From the NCBI RefSeq assembly GCF_014466985.1, contig NZ_AP022826.1:1736001-1800000 (forward strand): 64,000 bases of DNA, written 5' to 3'. Shown here one piece after another: positions 34,147 to 44,000 of this stretch. A program made the position numbers and the translations under genes. The stretch comes from Nitrosophilus labii (GTDB lineage Bacteria > Campylobacterota > Campylobacteria > Campylobacterales > Nitratiruptoraceae). Each line of letters begins with the position of its first letter. Within the stretch, counting starts at the first letter, position 1. The notes under the pieces are model-generated. The model was not told the origin of the DNA. It worked only from the letters and a program-made list of their open reading frames with translations, and did no database searches.

Positions 34147-34982
34147 TTAAGTAACAAGCTGCAAACTCTGATGAATACAGATAGATAAAATTCCAAATGC
34201 TAATACAGAAGCTACTTTTGTAGCTCCTTTGTAATAGATTGTTTTACATCCAAAGTCATCTTTGAGATACTTGTTTACTCTCTCAACCATACTTCTTTGA
34301 TTATAATGGTGTTCATCAGATGATTGTGCTAAATTTAAAAACTCAAATTTCTTAATTTCTTCTTTTTGTAATTTGATTTTTGCTTTTAGTTCTTTTAAAT
34401 TTTTAGGGTTTATATCTATAATTGGGCGATGTCCTAATTTATCCCGGATTTTGCGATAGACTTTATCACATTAGCATTTAACACTTCGTTTATAGACAAT
34501 TAAAAATTTTTTGACTTATCACCTTATAGATAAACCTTCAAAATTGTTAAAAAGCCCCTAAAGCTCAAGCAAAAGCATTACTGAAACAAATTCTATTGTA
34601 TAATCCGGGTTAAAAACTCTACTAAATTTTGATTCGCTTGGAATATCACTTTTATATCTCCACCCACATATAACTCTTAAAGTTCTATCACGATAGAGCC
34701 TCTCTATTAAATCTCTTGTTGTTTGAATATTATAAACACTCTTTGCTATAAACACTCTTGCAATTTCAATTCTATCTTTTGGAGTATTGGTGATAGAAAC
34801 AACTGTAATATTTTTCTCAATTTGAGCAAAATCTAATATTTTAATGAACTTTTGTTCTTTGTGAGATAACTCCTCTAATCTTAATCCTCTCTTAACGCTG
34901 AAAATAGTGTCTTTTCAAGGTTTAAGATTTTATTCCACATTTTAGATAGGTTTGTAGATATTTTTGATACAATATTTTCCAT
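34147..34982 (-). pseudogene. DDE transposase pseudogene
   Basis: Reads MENIVSKISTNLSKMWNKIL, then a one-base deletion (near 34885) shifts frame to RLEELSHKEQKFIKIL. The DUF772-like domain follows with TRDLIERLYRDRTLRVICGW and SESKFSRVFN. There the MITE (34444-34608) cuts in. Downstream the frame resumes in HRPIIDINPKNLKELKAKI and RSMVERVNKYLKDDFGCK, the last containing the catalytic Glu, to a stop at 34147. The region that should carry both catalytic Asp residues (about 150 codons) is missing, so the element is dead. Confidence 0.82.
34444..34608 (-). mobile_element. MITE copy 2 (165 bp) inside the transposase pseudogene
   Basis: Begins CCGGATTATACAATAGA on the minus strand and ends in the complementary GCAAAATCCGG; 16 of 20 terminal bases match as inverted repeats. 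It is homologous to 20357-20489, with extra internal bases. It adds the codons PDYTIEFVSVMLLLEL and a stop to the upstream transposase fragment. No ORF of its own. Confidence 0.75.
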
Positions 34983-35140
34983 AAGCTAAGTCTCCTTCTG
35001 TTAGGTTTTTGTGGTAAAAAATTATAACATAGTGAAGGCAGACTTAGCTTTTTAAAATTTAATTTAGCTTAAATCATAGGTGATTTTTACTAATCTGCAA
35101 GTGGCTCATAGCTATATGAAAAATTCTAAGAGGATTGTCA

Positions 35141-36067
35141 ATGAATAAAGCTTTTTTTGCCTTTTTACTTTCATCTCTTTTTTTACTTGCAAAAGAGCCA
35201 ATTACACCGATACCAAAAAATATAAAATATGATAAAGAGAAAGCAATTTTAGGAAAATACCTTTTTTTCGATCCCCTTCTTTCCAAAGACAAAAGTATAA
35301 GTTGCGCAAGTTGTCACGATTTTAATCATGGAGGTGCCGACCCAAGACCGGTATCCATAGGAGTAGAAGGAAAAAAGGGAAAAGTAAACGCCCCTACGGT
35401 CTATAACTCCTATTTTAACTTTAGACAGTTTTGGAACGGAAGAGCAAAAGATCTAAAAGATCAAGCAAAATACCCTATTCACGCTTCCAACGAAATGGCA
35501 ATGAACGAAAAACTTATAGAAAAAAGATTAAATGCCAACACTTTTTACAAAACTCTTTTCAAAAAGGTGTATAAAACCGACAAGATAGAGTTTTGGATGG
35601 TCATAGATGCAATTGCAGAGTTTGAAAAAGCTCTAATAACACCAGATTCAAAATTTGATCGATATCTAAAAGGAGAAGTGAAACTCTCGTCCCTAGAAAA
35701 AAAGGGGTATCTGCTTTTTAAACAGCTTGGATGTATAACTTGCCACAACGGTATAAATATAGGCGGAAACTCTTTTCAAAAAATTGGCGCTATCAATCCT
35801 TATAACAAAGAGCCAGTCGGCGATAGATTTGAGATCACCAAAAGAGAGTTTGATAGATACAGATACAAAGTTCCCTCTCTTAGAAACATAGCCCTAACCG
35901 CTCCATATTTTCACGATGGAAGCGTCAAATCTTTAGAAGAGGCGATTGATAAAATGGCCTACCATAACCTTGGATTTACCTTAAACGAAAAAGAAAAAGA
36001 AGCCATTATCTCTTTTTTAAAAACACTTACCGGTAAAAAACCAAAAATTTTAAAAGAAACTCAATGA
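35141..36067 (+). CDS. di-haem cytochrome c peroxidase
   Basis: 308 residues from an ATG at 35141 (AGAGGA six bases upstream); a TTG two codons earlier is less likely. A signal peptide ends near LLAKEP. Two haem motifs, CASCHD (about 55-59) and CITCHN (about 198-202), and the conserved GADPRPVSIGVEGKKG, NAPTVYNSYFNFRQFWNGRA and KVPSLRNIALTAPYFHDGSVKSLEEAI identify the CcpA/MauG peroxidase family. It reduces periplasmic H2O2 with electrons from cytochrome c. It overlaps the next gene by 4 bases. The IS relic lies immediately upstream. Confidence 0.94.
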   Translation: MNKAFFAFLLSSLFLLAKEPITPIPKNIKYDKEKAILGKYLFFDPLLSKDKSISCASCHDFNHGGADPRPVSIGVEGKKGKVNAPTVYNSYFNFRQFWNGRAKDLKDQAKYPIHASNEMAMNEKLIEKRLNANTFYKTLFKKVYKTDKIEFWMVIDAIAEFEKALITPDSKFDRYLKGEVKLSSLEKKGYLLFKQLGCITCHNGINIGGNSFQKIGAINPYNKEPVGDRFEITKREFDRYRYKVPSLRNIALTAPYFHDGSVKSLEEAIDKMAYHNLGFTLNEKEKEAIISFLKTLTGKKPKILKETQ

Positions 36068-38172
36068 CAAAAGTAAATAAAAGAGTATATATCGCAGCTT
36101 TATTCGGATCGTTAGCAATCCTGCTTTTAATAGTTTTTGAAAATTTTACGAAAACTTATTTTATCCAAAACAATCGCGTACTAAATGCCCTTTACGATCT
36201 ACAGATACAAGAGGCAATCTTAGATTATGAGATTTTGGAAAACTCACTTTTTCTTTATAAAAATTTCGACTCTATTGTTGTTACTCAAAAAAATATAGAA
36301 AATATATTCAAAAATATTGAAAAAAACGGACATTTAAAAAAGGATCACTCTTCCGTTTACAAAAAATTGATAGAATATAAAAAAAGCCTCAATAAAAAAA
36401 TTGAAATTATACATGATTTTGAAAGTATAAACTCAACAATTAAAAACTCAACTATGTACCTATCTACGTTAATCAGCAAAATTCCTGATATCTTAGATGA
36501 AAATAAAAAATCCAAATTTGATAGTTATAAAAAGTTGGTAATCAAAACGATATCCTCGATTTTTTTGGCAAAAAACAGTTTCGATAAAGATTTCGTAGAA
36601 GAGATTAGAGTAAACTATGAAAAATTGAAAAAATTCCGTTTTGATGAAAAGAACTTAAAAAATTTCCACTCCGTCCTTCTCTCTCACCTACAAGTTTTTA
36701 TTAACAATTTCCCAATCTATACAAAATATCTAAATGAAATTTTACATAACAAATCTAAAGAGAAACTCCAAAAAACTCTGGAAGAGTTTATAATCTCCGC
36801 CAATAAGGAGCTTAGATTTTTAACCATTTTATACAATATTTTAATAATATTTTACATTGCTTCCATTATAGCTATACTCTATTTGATGTATATTATAGAC
36901 AAAGAGAACGTCCTGCTAAAAAGAGTACAAAGAAAACTTGAAAAAATGGCAAGAGTAGATCCGTTAACTGGACTTCTCAATAGAAGGGTATTAGATAGCG
37001 ACAAAAAAAAGTTTCAATACCCCGTCTTTTTTATAGTCAATATCGATAGGTTTAAACATTTTAACGATTTTTACGGTATAAATGCGGGAGATTTTATCTT
37101 AAGATACGTAGCAAAAACTCTCAAAAACATCGTTCCAAAAGACTCAAGAGCAAAATTTTACAGAATAGGTGGAGATGATTTTGGAATTTTGATGGAAAAA
37201 GATAGTTTGGATATTGAAAAAATAGCAAAAGATATCGTAGATTACTTTAAAACCCATACTATAACATATAACAATGTAGATATACATCTATCCGTTAGTA
37301 TCGGAATCACACTCCAAAAACCCCTTATAGAGACCGCCGATATGGCGCTAAAATATGTAAAAAAAGATATAAGAAGATCATTTTTTCTATACAACTCGAA
37401 TCTTGGATTCTATAAAAAAATAGAAGAAAATATTAATAGAGCTAAAATATTGAAAGAGGCACTTGAAACCGATAATGTTTTTCCATACTTTCAGCCTATC
37501 TTTAATCCCTACTCAAACGACATAGTAAAATTTGAGGTTTTGGCAAGATTAAAAAACAAAAGTAAGGTAGAATCAATCTCTACTTACTTGCAAATAGCCA
37601 AAGAGACTAAATTGTATGAAGGATTAACAAAAACTATTTTTGAAAAAAGTTTTGAGTACTTTAAAGATAAAAATTGTCAATTTTCCCTCAACATCTCTAT
37701 GGAAGATATCTCCAACCCAAATATTTTAAAATTTTTAGGAAATCTGTTTGGCACTTATCCTTATATTTCACAAAACGTAACTTTCGAGATATTGGAAAGT
37801 GCCGCCATAACAGATTATAATATGGTAAGAGAGTTCGTATCGGTGGTAAAAAATATGGGTGCAAAAATAGCTCTAGATGATTTTGGCAGCGGTTTTTCCA
37901 ATTATGAACATATTTTAAATCTCAATATCGACTATATCAAAATCGACGGTTCATTAATAAAAGATATAGATAAAAATTTTCACGCCGAATTGATTGTAAA
38001 GACTATTAAAAATTTCGCAAAAGAGGCAAACATAAAAACCGTTGCCGAGTTTGTGCATTCGAAAGAGGTACTTAAAAAGATCAAAGAACTCCACATAGAT
38101 TATGCACAAGGTTTTTATCTTTCCAAACCAAAACCACAAATAAAGGTAGAGACATGCAAGAAAAACTTTTAA
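36064..38172 (+). CDS. membrane GGDEF-EAL cyclic-di-GMP protein
   Basis: 702 residues. A first helix (about 9-28) and second (about 250-275) enclose a coiled-coil-rich periplasmic sensor. The GGDEF domain has RVDPLTGLLNRR and RIGGDDFGIL, so the active-site motif is GGDDF. The EAL domain has FEVLARL (EVL for EAL), LNISMED, FEILES, IALDDFGSG, IDYIKIDGSLI and VAEFVHS with DYAQGF, so most phosphodiesterase residues survive. It may make or degrade c-di-GMP; phosphodiesterase activity seems more secure. ATG overlaps the peroxidase stop (ATGA), suggesting peroxide or redox linkage. Confidence 0.9.
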   Translation: MTKVNKRVYIAALFGSLAILLLIVFENFTKTYFIQNNRVLNALYDLQIQEAILDYEILENSLFLYKNFDSIVVTQKNIENIFKNIEKNGHLKKDHSSVYKKLIEYKKSLNKKIEIIHDFESINSTIKNSTMYLSTLISKIPDILDENKKSKFDSYKKLVIKTISSIFLAKNSFDKDFVEEIRVNYEKLKKFRFDEKNLKNFHSVLLSHLQVFINNFPIYTKYLNEILHNKSKEKLQKTLEEFIISANKELRFLTILYNILIIFYIASIIAILYLMYIIDKENVLLKRVQRKLEKMARVDPLTGLLNRRVLDSDKKKFQYPVFFIVNIDRFKHFNDFYGINAGDFILRYVAKTLKNIVPKDSRAKFYRIGGDDFGILMEKDSLDIEKIAKDIVDYFKTHTITYNNVDIHLSVSIGITLQKPLIETADMALKYVKKDIRRSFFLYNSNLGFYKKIEENINRAKILKEALETDNVFPYFQPIFNPYSNDIVKFEVLARLKNKSKVESISTYLQIAKETKLYEGLTKTIFEKSFEYFKDKNCQFSLNISMEDISNPNILKFLGNLFGTYPYISQNVTFEILESAAITDYNMVREFVSVVKNMGAKIALDDFGSGFSNYEHILNLNIDYIKIDGSLIKDIDKNFHAELIVKTIKNFAKEANIKTVAEFVHSKEVLKKIKELHIDYAQGFYLSKPKPQIKVETCKKNF

Positions 38173-41100
38173 ATACTTGCAAAAAGATGTTCTCATCCGA
38201 AGACCTTAAAATATCAAAAAGTACGCTAAAAGAACTGGGAAAAAAGAGGTTTACCGTAACTTTTTACGAAAAAAATGGAAATACTTTTTTAAAAATTTTT
38301 TCTAAAGAGACACTTGTTTTATCAGAAATCATCCCTATTTTACAAGATATAGGTTTTAAAGTCGTAGAGGAGATTACCTATAACCTATCTATAGAAAAAG
38401 AGCAGATAGCTGTTATTAGATTTCTTTTGGATATTGATGATATAAATAGACTTAAAACTTCAAAAGAAAACATTAAAGATGTAATCGAAAAAGCTCTAAA
38501 TAATGAGATATTATCTAGATGTAAACTATACTCATTGACTTTAAAAGAGAATCTAGGCATCGATGAGATAAGACTTTTAAGAGCGCTTGTTACTTATGAA
38601 AACCAGATAGTTTTAGAGTTTAACGAGGTTACAATAACAAAAACTTTTTTAAAACATCACCACATAATAAAAGCGCTTATCGATTTTTTTAAAGTCAAAT
38701 TTGAACCTACAAGAAAAAACAGAAAAAGAGAGTTAGAAGAGAAAAAAAGAGAGATAGAGACTCTTTTAAAAAAGATAGCAAATATCAATGAAGATAAAAT
38801 TATAAGAATTTTATATAAAATCATCGATTGTTCCCTGAGAACCAACTATTTTTTGCATAAAGAGACCATTAGTATAAAAATAGATACGAAATCTTTAGAA
38901 GAGTATCTTTTAGGAATTCAACCATCTATAGAAATTTTCGTCTATCACGACCGGTTCAACGGAGTACATCTTAGAATGTCAAATATAAGTCGAGGGGGGC
39001 TTAGATGGAGTGACAGATATGAGGACTTTAGAGAAGAGATCAAATCTCTTATGAGTACACAAGAGGCCAAAAACGCCATTATCGTACCTTCTGGAGCAAA
39101 GGGGGGATTTGTTATATATAAAGATAAAAAAGAGTTGAGTTACGAAGAATTTAAAAAATACTACTCTCTTTTTATCGACGCACTCTTAGATTTGATAGAT
39201 AACAAAGTAAAAGAAAAGGTTGTAAAAAACAGAAATATCGTAGCATACGACAAAGAGGATTTTTACTTCGTTGTGGCTGCCGATAAAGGAACCGCCTCAA
39301 TGAGCGACGTAGCAAACGAAATAGCCATAAAAAGAGATTTTTGGCTCTACGACGCTTTTGCGAGCGGCGGAAGCACGGGCTATAGCCATAAAGAGCTGGG
39401 AGTTACCGCAAAAGGAGCCTGGAAAAGTGTTTCTAGATTTTTTATCGAAAAAGGCATCGATATATATAAAGATCAGATAACCGTCGTAGGTATAGGTTCT
39501 ATGAGAGGCGACGTATTTGGTAACGCTATGCTTATTAATCCCAATATTTTACTGCTAGGTGCCGTTAGTCATAACGAAATATTTATCGATCCAAACCCCG
39601 ATCCAAAAATTGCCTATGAAGAGAGACTAAGACTCTTTAAAAAAGGTGCTCATTGGAGCGAATATGACAAAAACAAAATAAGCAAAGGCGGCGGAGTATT
39701 TAAAAGAAACGAAAAGAGCATAAAGCTTTCTCCTCAAATCCAAAAACTATTAAAAACAAAAAGAAGTACCCTTAGCGGGGAAGAGCTGGCTAAAAAAATC
39801 TTAACATTAAAAGTAGATTTATTATATAACGGAGGAGTAGGAACTTACGTTAAATCTAGCGAAGAGATAAATATATATCTTAGCGATAAAGAAAACGAGG
39901 GAGTTAGAATAAACGCAAGCGATCTAAAATGTTTTGCAGTATGCGAAGGAGGCAATCTAGGATTTACGCAAAAAGCTAGGATAGAATACGCACGAGACGG
40001 CGGAAAGATAAATCTTGACAGCATCGACAACTCGGCCGGTGTAGATACTTCCGATCACGAAGTAAATATTAAAATCGTTCTAAACTCTTTAAAACATAAA
40101 AATATCATAAACGAAGAGGAGAGGATTCAAACTCTCAAAAATCTTACGGATAAAGTTTTAAATTCAGTATTTTGGAACAACTATCTTCAATCGCTTGCAA
40201 TCACCTTAGATGAGATTCGCTCCTCAAAAAATCTCGGCAAATTTATCAAAAGCGTAGAAATTTTGGAAAATAGTATTAAAATCTTTAAAAGGAGAGATTT
40301 CCATATACCCAAACCTTCAGATTTCGAAACAATTCTCACAAAAGAGAAGACTATCGTACGCCCAGTATTGGGGATATTACTCTCCTACTCCAAAATATTT
40401 GTAAAACAGATACTTTTAAAAAGCTCTTTTTTGGATACTCCTTTTGTTCAACACTATCTGTATAAATATTTTCCAAAAACTTTAGTCTCACTCTATGAAA
40501 AAGAGGTAGATTCCCACCCCTTAAAAAGAGAGATTGCGGCCACTGTCATAGCAAATAAAATCATAAATAACACCGGATGCAGTTTTATAGTGGACTACGA
40601 ATCGCTAGGTGATAGCGGATTTATTAAAAAGATAGAGTCCTACTTGATTATAAATAGACTATTAAACGCAAACGATATAAGATATGAAATCTATAGAAGC
40701 GATTTTACTTTGCCCGCCAAACAACAATATCAACTTCTTTTTGCCCTGGAAGAGACGATCAGCTTTAGTGTTAACTGGATGATAAAAAAAGATACAAAAA
40801 CCGATCCTCTCTTTATACTTAGTTATAAACAGGAGTTAAGCGAACTTCTCAAAAAGGCTCAAATCAAACTAAAAACAAAAGAGATTACGTCGAACGAAAA
40901 GATTAACGCATTCTATTCGTTGCTGGATTATCTCAAATTTACCGCAGCGGCTATATATATAAAACAAGAAACACCTTTAGATTTTTCTAGCGTGGCTAAA
41001 CTATTTTTTCTCATAATCGATAGATTTAAAATAAACGAAATATTAAACGCGTTAGACAGTTATAGGCCTCTTTTTGAGAACGAATATAAGGTTAAAAAAG

Positions 41101-41327
41101 AGTTAGAGCAACTTATAGAGTTTTTCGTTACGAAGCTAGCTCAAAAGATTTTAAAGTTTACAAGAGCGGATGAAGATATTGAGGAACGCTTTGAAAACTT
41201 CTTGAAAAACGAATATAAAGATTCGCAAAACGTCTTAAGGGAGGTAAACGAGTTCTGCACTAGGAAAAACCACAATCTTACCGCCCTTTCCCATATAGTA
41301 AATTCATCGGTTATCTCTATTATCTAA
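38154..41327 (+). CDS. NAD-dependent glutamate dehydrogenase, large type
   Basis: 1,057 residues, the ~115 kDa GDH class that is larger than hexameric GdhA and smaller than GDH180. Catalytic region about 250-560: LRMSNISRGGLRWSDRYEDFREEI, KNAIIVPSGAKGGFV with catalytic lysines, VVAADKGTASMSDVAN, YDAFASGGSTGYSHKELGVTAKGAW and VGIGSMRGDVFGNAML (NAD-binding). It deaminates glutamate to 2-oxoglutarate for energy or nitrogen. The ATG lies 19 bases inside the upstream gene, so the three genes from 35141 form one unit. A short pause-like AT-rich region follows. Confidence 0.9.
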   Translation: MQEKLLNTCKKMFSSEDLKISKSTLKELGKKRFTVTFYEKNGNTFLKIFSKETLVLSEIIPILQDIGFKVVEEITYNLSIEKEQIAVIRFLLDIDDINRLKTSKENIKDVIEKALNNEILSRCKLYSLTLKENLGIDEIRLLRALVTYENQIVLEFNEVTITKTFLKHHHIIKALIDFFKVKFEPTRKNRKRELEEKKREIETLLKKIANINEDKIIRILYKIIDCSLRTNYFLHKETISIKIDTKSLEEYLLGIQPSIEIFVYHDRFNGVHLRMSNISRGGLRWSDRYEDFREEIKSLMSTQEAKNAIIVPSGAKGGFVIYKDKKELSYEEFKKYYSLFIDALLDLIDNKVKEKVVKNRNIVAYDKEDFYFVVAADKGTASMSDVANEIAIKRDFWLYDAFASGGSTGYSHKELGVTAKGAWKSVSRFFIEKGIDIYKDQITVVGIGSMRGDVFGNAMLINPNILLLGAVSHNEIFIDPNPDPKIAYEERLRLFKKGAHWSEYDKNKISKGGGVFKRNEKSIKLSPQIQKLLKTKRSTLSGEELAKKILTLKVDLLYNGGVGTYVKSSEEINIYLSDKENEGVRINASDLKCFAVCEGGNLGFTQKARIEYARDGGKINLDSIDNSAGVDTSDHEVNIKIVLNSLKHKNIINEEERIQTLKNLTDKVLNSVFWNNYLQSLAITLDEIRSSKNLGKFIKSVEILENSIKIFKRRDFHIPKPSDFETILTKEKTIVRPVLGILLSYSKIFVKQILLKSSFLDTPFVQHYLYKYFPKTLVSLYEKEVDSHPLKREIAATVIANKIINNTGCSFIVDYESLGDSGFIKKIESYLIINRLLNANDIRYEIYRSDFTLPAKQQYQLLFALEETISFSVNWMIKKDTKTDPLFILSYKQELSELLKKAQIKLKTKEITSNEKINAFYSLLDYLKFTAAAIYIKQETPLDFSSVAKLFFLIIDRFKINEILNALDSYRPLFENEYKVKKELEQLIEFFVTKLAQKILKFTRADEDIEERFENFLKNEYKDSQNVLREVNEFCTRKNHNLTALSHIVNSSVISII

Positions 41328-41437
41328 ATCTTTTTAAAAGAATCTTTTTATATTCGTTAATACAATTATAGATATATTTTTAAGATATGCAATCTCTTTT
41401 TTGTCTATTAAAACTCTCTATATTGATACGATTCTTT

Positions 41438-41596
41438 TTAATCAATCAAAACTATCTCATTACCATCTGTAAACTCTGGAATAAACGCAAAATAGAGCAT
41501 CTTAAGTACTGAAAGGCTTAGTAATGCATATTTGAAATTTACCTGCTCTTTCACTCCCTGATATTTTAAAGCTTTTTGCTTTAAATCTTTTATCAC
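41438..41596 (-). CDS. 52-residue hypothetical protein coupled to gltX
   Basis: GTG-started ORF reading MIKDLKQKALKYQGVKEQV with a hydrophobic centre (FKYALLSLSVLKMLYFAFIPEF) and ending NEIVLID. Its GTG overlaps the gltX stop codon (GTGA), the typical junction of coupled genes. No similarity recognised. It could be a small membrane-associated protein. Evidence is the junction and plausible composition only. Confidence 0.5.
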   Translation of the reverse strand: MIKDLKQKALKYQGVKEQVNFKYALLSLSVLKMLYFAFIPEFTDGNEIVLID

Positions 41597-42975
41597 TCAA
41601 ATTTCCTTAGAAATTTCTCTACTCTTTTTATACTCTCCTCTTTACCTATAATCGCCATAACCTCATCAAGTCCAGGACCCGAAAGTTTTCCAAGAAGAGC
41701 AACTCTAAGAGGCTGTCCTATTTTGCCAAAACCTATCTCTTTTTCTTTCACTACATCCTCTATGATTTTATGATAATCAACAGGAAGATGAGGCTCATTA
41801 ATCTTTAGTTTTTCCAAAAATAGAGTTAAAATCTCTCTCCACTCCCCTTTTAAAGCCTTCTTGAGAGCTTTTTCATCATAATTTTGCGGTTCTTCTAAAA
41901 TCTCTTTTGCAAGTTCAGCCATCTCTTTTATAGTTTTGGCTCTCTCTTTCAAAGCGTCAAGCAAAATCTCTTTTTTATCATGACTCTCAAGATAGATATT
42001 AAAATCTTTTAAAAGATTTAGCAATCTTTCATTGGAAGAGTTTTTGATGTAGTGCGCGTTTAACCATTCTAGTTTACTTAGATTGTATGCTGAAGCGGAC
42101 TTGTTTATATCTTTAGGATCGAAAAGTTCTTTCATCTCTTCAATCGTAAAAATCTCTTGATCCCCATGACTCCAACCAAGTCTCACTAAAAAGTTCAGAA
42201 GAGCTTCAGGAAGATATCCCATCCTTTTATACTCCATCACATCCATAGCTCCGTCTCTTTTTGAAAGCTTCTTACCCTGTTCGTTTAAAATCATAGGCAC
42301 ATGGTAAAATTTAGGCACCTTAAATCCTAACGCCTCATAAACTATAAACTGCTTTGGAGTGTTGTATAGATGATCGTCTCCTCTTATAACATCGGTTATT
42401 CCCATCAAAGCGTCATCTATAGCCACAACAAAGTTGTATGTAGGTGTTCCGTCGCTTCTTGCTATTATAAAATCATCCAACTCTTCAGCCCTGATAACTA
42501 TAGTACCTTTTATTCCATCTTCAAAAATGATATCTCCTTGAAGGGGAGCCTTTATCCTTACAACAGGATCCACTCCTTTAGGAGGAGTTCCTTTAAAATC
42601 TCTGTATCTTCTATCATATCTTGGTCTCTCTCCCCTTTTTTGCTGCTCTTCTCTTAGAGCATCTAACTCCTCTTTGCTCATATAGCAGTAATAGGCTTTC
42701 CCCTCATCCAGAAGTTTTTGGATATATCTTTTATAGATATCAAATCTTTTTGATTGATAAGCCACTTCTCCGTCATAATCTAGACCAACCCAATCAAAGC
42801 TTTCTAAAATAGCTCTAGTAGCCTCTTGGGAATTTCTACTAAGATCGGTATCTTCAATTCTTAATATAAATTTGCCTCCATTTTTTCTAGCCCAAAGCCA
42901 GTTAAAAAGAGCGGTTCTAAGTCCCCCTATATGCAAATATCCGGTAGGACTAGGAGCAAATCTTGTAACAACCAT
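41593..42975 (-). CDS. gltX: glutamyl-tRNA synthetase
   Basis: 460 residues, class I synthetase. HIGH motif in RFAPSPTGYLHIGGLRTALFNWL, then FILRIEDTDLSRNSQEA, YHVPMILNEQGKKLSKRDGA with KMSKS variant KLSKR, and FLVRLGWSHGDQEIFT. C-terminal anticodon-binding domain present. It charges tRNA-Glu and, in organisms lacking GlnRS, often tRNA-Gln for later amidation; Campylobacterota usually have two GltX paralogues, so this may be either. Normal length. Confidence 0.95.
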   Translation of the reverse strand: MVVTRFAPSPTGYLHIGGLRTALFNWLWARKNGGKFILRIEDTDLSRNSQEATRAILESFDWVGLDYDGEVAYQSKRFDIYKRYIQKLLDEGKAYYCYMSKEELDALREEQQKRGERPRYDRRYRDFKGTPPKGVDPVVRIKAPLQGDIIFEDGIKGTIVIRAEELDDFIIARSDGTPTYNFVVAIDDALMGITDVIRGDDHLYNTPKQFIVYEALGFKVPKFYHVPMILNEQGKKLSKRDGAMDVMEYKRMGYLPEALLNFLVRLGWSHGDQEIFTIEEMKELFDPKDINKSASAYNLSKLEWLNAHYIKNSSNERLLNLLKDFNIYLESHDKKEILLDALKERAKTIKEMAELAKEILEEPQNYDEKALKKALKGEWREILTLFLEKLKINEPHLPVDYHKIIEDVVKEKEIGFGKIGQPLRVALLGKLSGPGLDEVMAIIGKEESIKRVEKFLRKFE

Positions 42976-43089
42976 CTAAATCCTTTGATAAAAATATTTA
43001 ATTATCTATATTTTAATGAAATCTTAGTTAAAAGCTGGTAAAATGATCCTCGTTAAATGAGTACTTAAGTAACCAATATAAGGGAATTT

Positions 43090-43917
43090 ATGAAAAAACT
43101 ATTTTTAATATTTACATTCACGGGTTATATATTTGCTGGTTTAATTGACGCTATAGCCATCATAGTTAACAACGAACCCATAACTATGCTTGAGATATTA
43201 AATACTTCAAAAATTCTAAATATAAGCAAAAAAGAGGCCACAGAGCTTTTAATAGAACAAAAACTTGAAGAGTCTGAAATAAAAAGATTAGGAATTAGCG
43301 TAGATGAGTTCGAACTTGAAGATGCATTGGAAAAATTCGCAAAAAATCGCGGATTAACTCTCAACGAACTAAAAGAGCTAATTAAGCAAAAAGGAATCAA
43401 CTGGGAAGAGTATGAAACAAATTTCAAAAAACAGCTTTTAAAAAAGAAACTTTACCAAAAAATCGCCTCTACAAAAATCTCTCAGCCTGATGAAAGTGAA
43501 CTTTTAGAATATTATAAAAAGCATATAAAAGAGTTTTCTGTTCCGAAATTTGTCGAAGTAGTTAAATATATATCAAACAGCCAAGCGGCTCTTAACGCAG
43601 TTATAAAAAATCCTATGGCTTCGATTCCTGGAGTACAAATAGGTGAAGAGAGAGTAGACATATCCAAAATCAATCCTAAACTTGCATTTCTGCTTCAAGA
43701 CACCAAAGAAGCCTCTTTCACTCCTATCATCCCTTTGGGGGATAAATTTTTGCTTATGTATGTGAAAAAAAAGATAGACGTAACTCCTATGGAATTTGAA
43801 AATGTAAAAAATGCTGTTTTAGCCAAAATAATGGAGGAGAGAAAAAAAGAGGCTATAAAAGATTATCTAGCAAAACTGAAAGTTAATGCAAAAATAAAAG
43901 TTTTAAGACTTCCATGA
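43090..43917 (+). CDS. SurA-like periplasmic chaperone
   Basis: 275 residues: signal peptide MKKLFLIFTFTGYIFAG, a SurA N-terminal-like helical domain starting IDAIAIIVNNEPITMLEI and running to about 150, then a small parvulin-like domain (SVPKFVEVVKYISN... FTPIIPLGDKFLLMYVKKKI) and a C-terminal helix. The parvulin part is short and degenerate, so it probably acts mainly as a chaperone for outer-membrane proteins. C. jejuni has, from memory, a comparable protein (Cj1289). Starts at ATG after AAGGGAATTT. Confidence 0.8.
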   Translation: MKKLFLIFTFTGYIFAGLIDAIAIIVNNEPITMLEILNTSKILNISKKEATELLIEQKLEESEIKRLGISVDEFELEDALEKFAKNRGLTLNELKELIKQKGINWEEYETNFKKQLLKKKLYQKIASTKISQPDESELLEYYKKHIKEFSVPKFVEVVKYISNSQAALNAVIKNPMASIPGVQIGEERVDISKINPKLAFLLQDTKEASFTPIIPLGDKFLLMYVKKKIDVTPMEFENVKNAVLAKIMEERKKEAIKDYLAKLKVNAKIKVLRLP

Positions 43918-43986
43918 TGTGTGACACGTGATGCGCTTTTTATTAAAGATATTTACCTATCACGCATTACGTATCACGCATTACTA
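43914..43986. repeat. heptamer-repeat hairpin locus upstream of dapD
   Basis: The left arm (43914-43936) has GTGTGACACGTGATGCGC, the right (43957-43986) has ATCACGC and ATTACGT units repeated twice. They pair across a 20-base loop. The left arm starts at the SurA-like stop codon (TGATG). Confidence 0.75.
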
Positions 43987-44000
43987 TAAAAAGGAGATTT

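Larger units (their letters stand above)
33946..35107 (-). mobile_element. degenerate insertion sequence (IS4/IS5-superfamily DDE type)
   Basis: About 1.16 kb bounded by imperfect terminal inverted repeats: GAACCACTTGCAAATT at 33946-33961 and the complement GAGCCACTTGCAGATT at 35092-35107 (14 of 16). No clear target duplication flanks it. It holds one transposase pseudogene, interrupted by a MITE. It is the only full-length IS trace seen in the window. Confidence 0.75.

Noticed and set aside
34558-34755. 65-residue ORF starting MFIAKSVYNIQ
   Set aside because: It is the middle of the broken transposase plus MITE-derived codons, not an independent gene.
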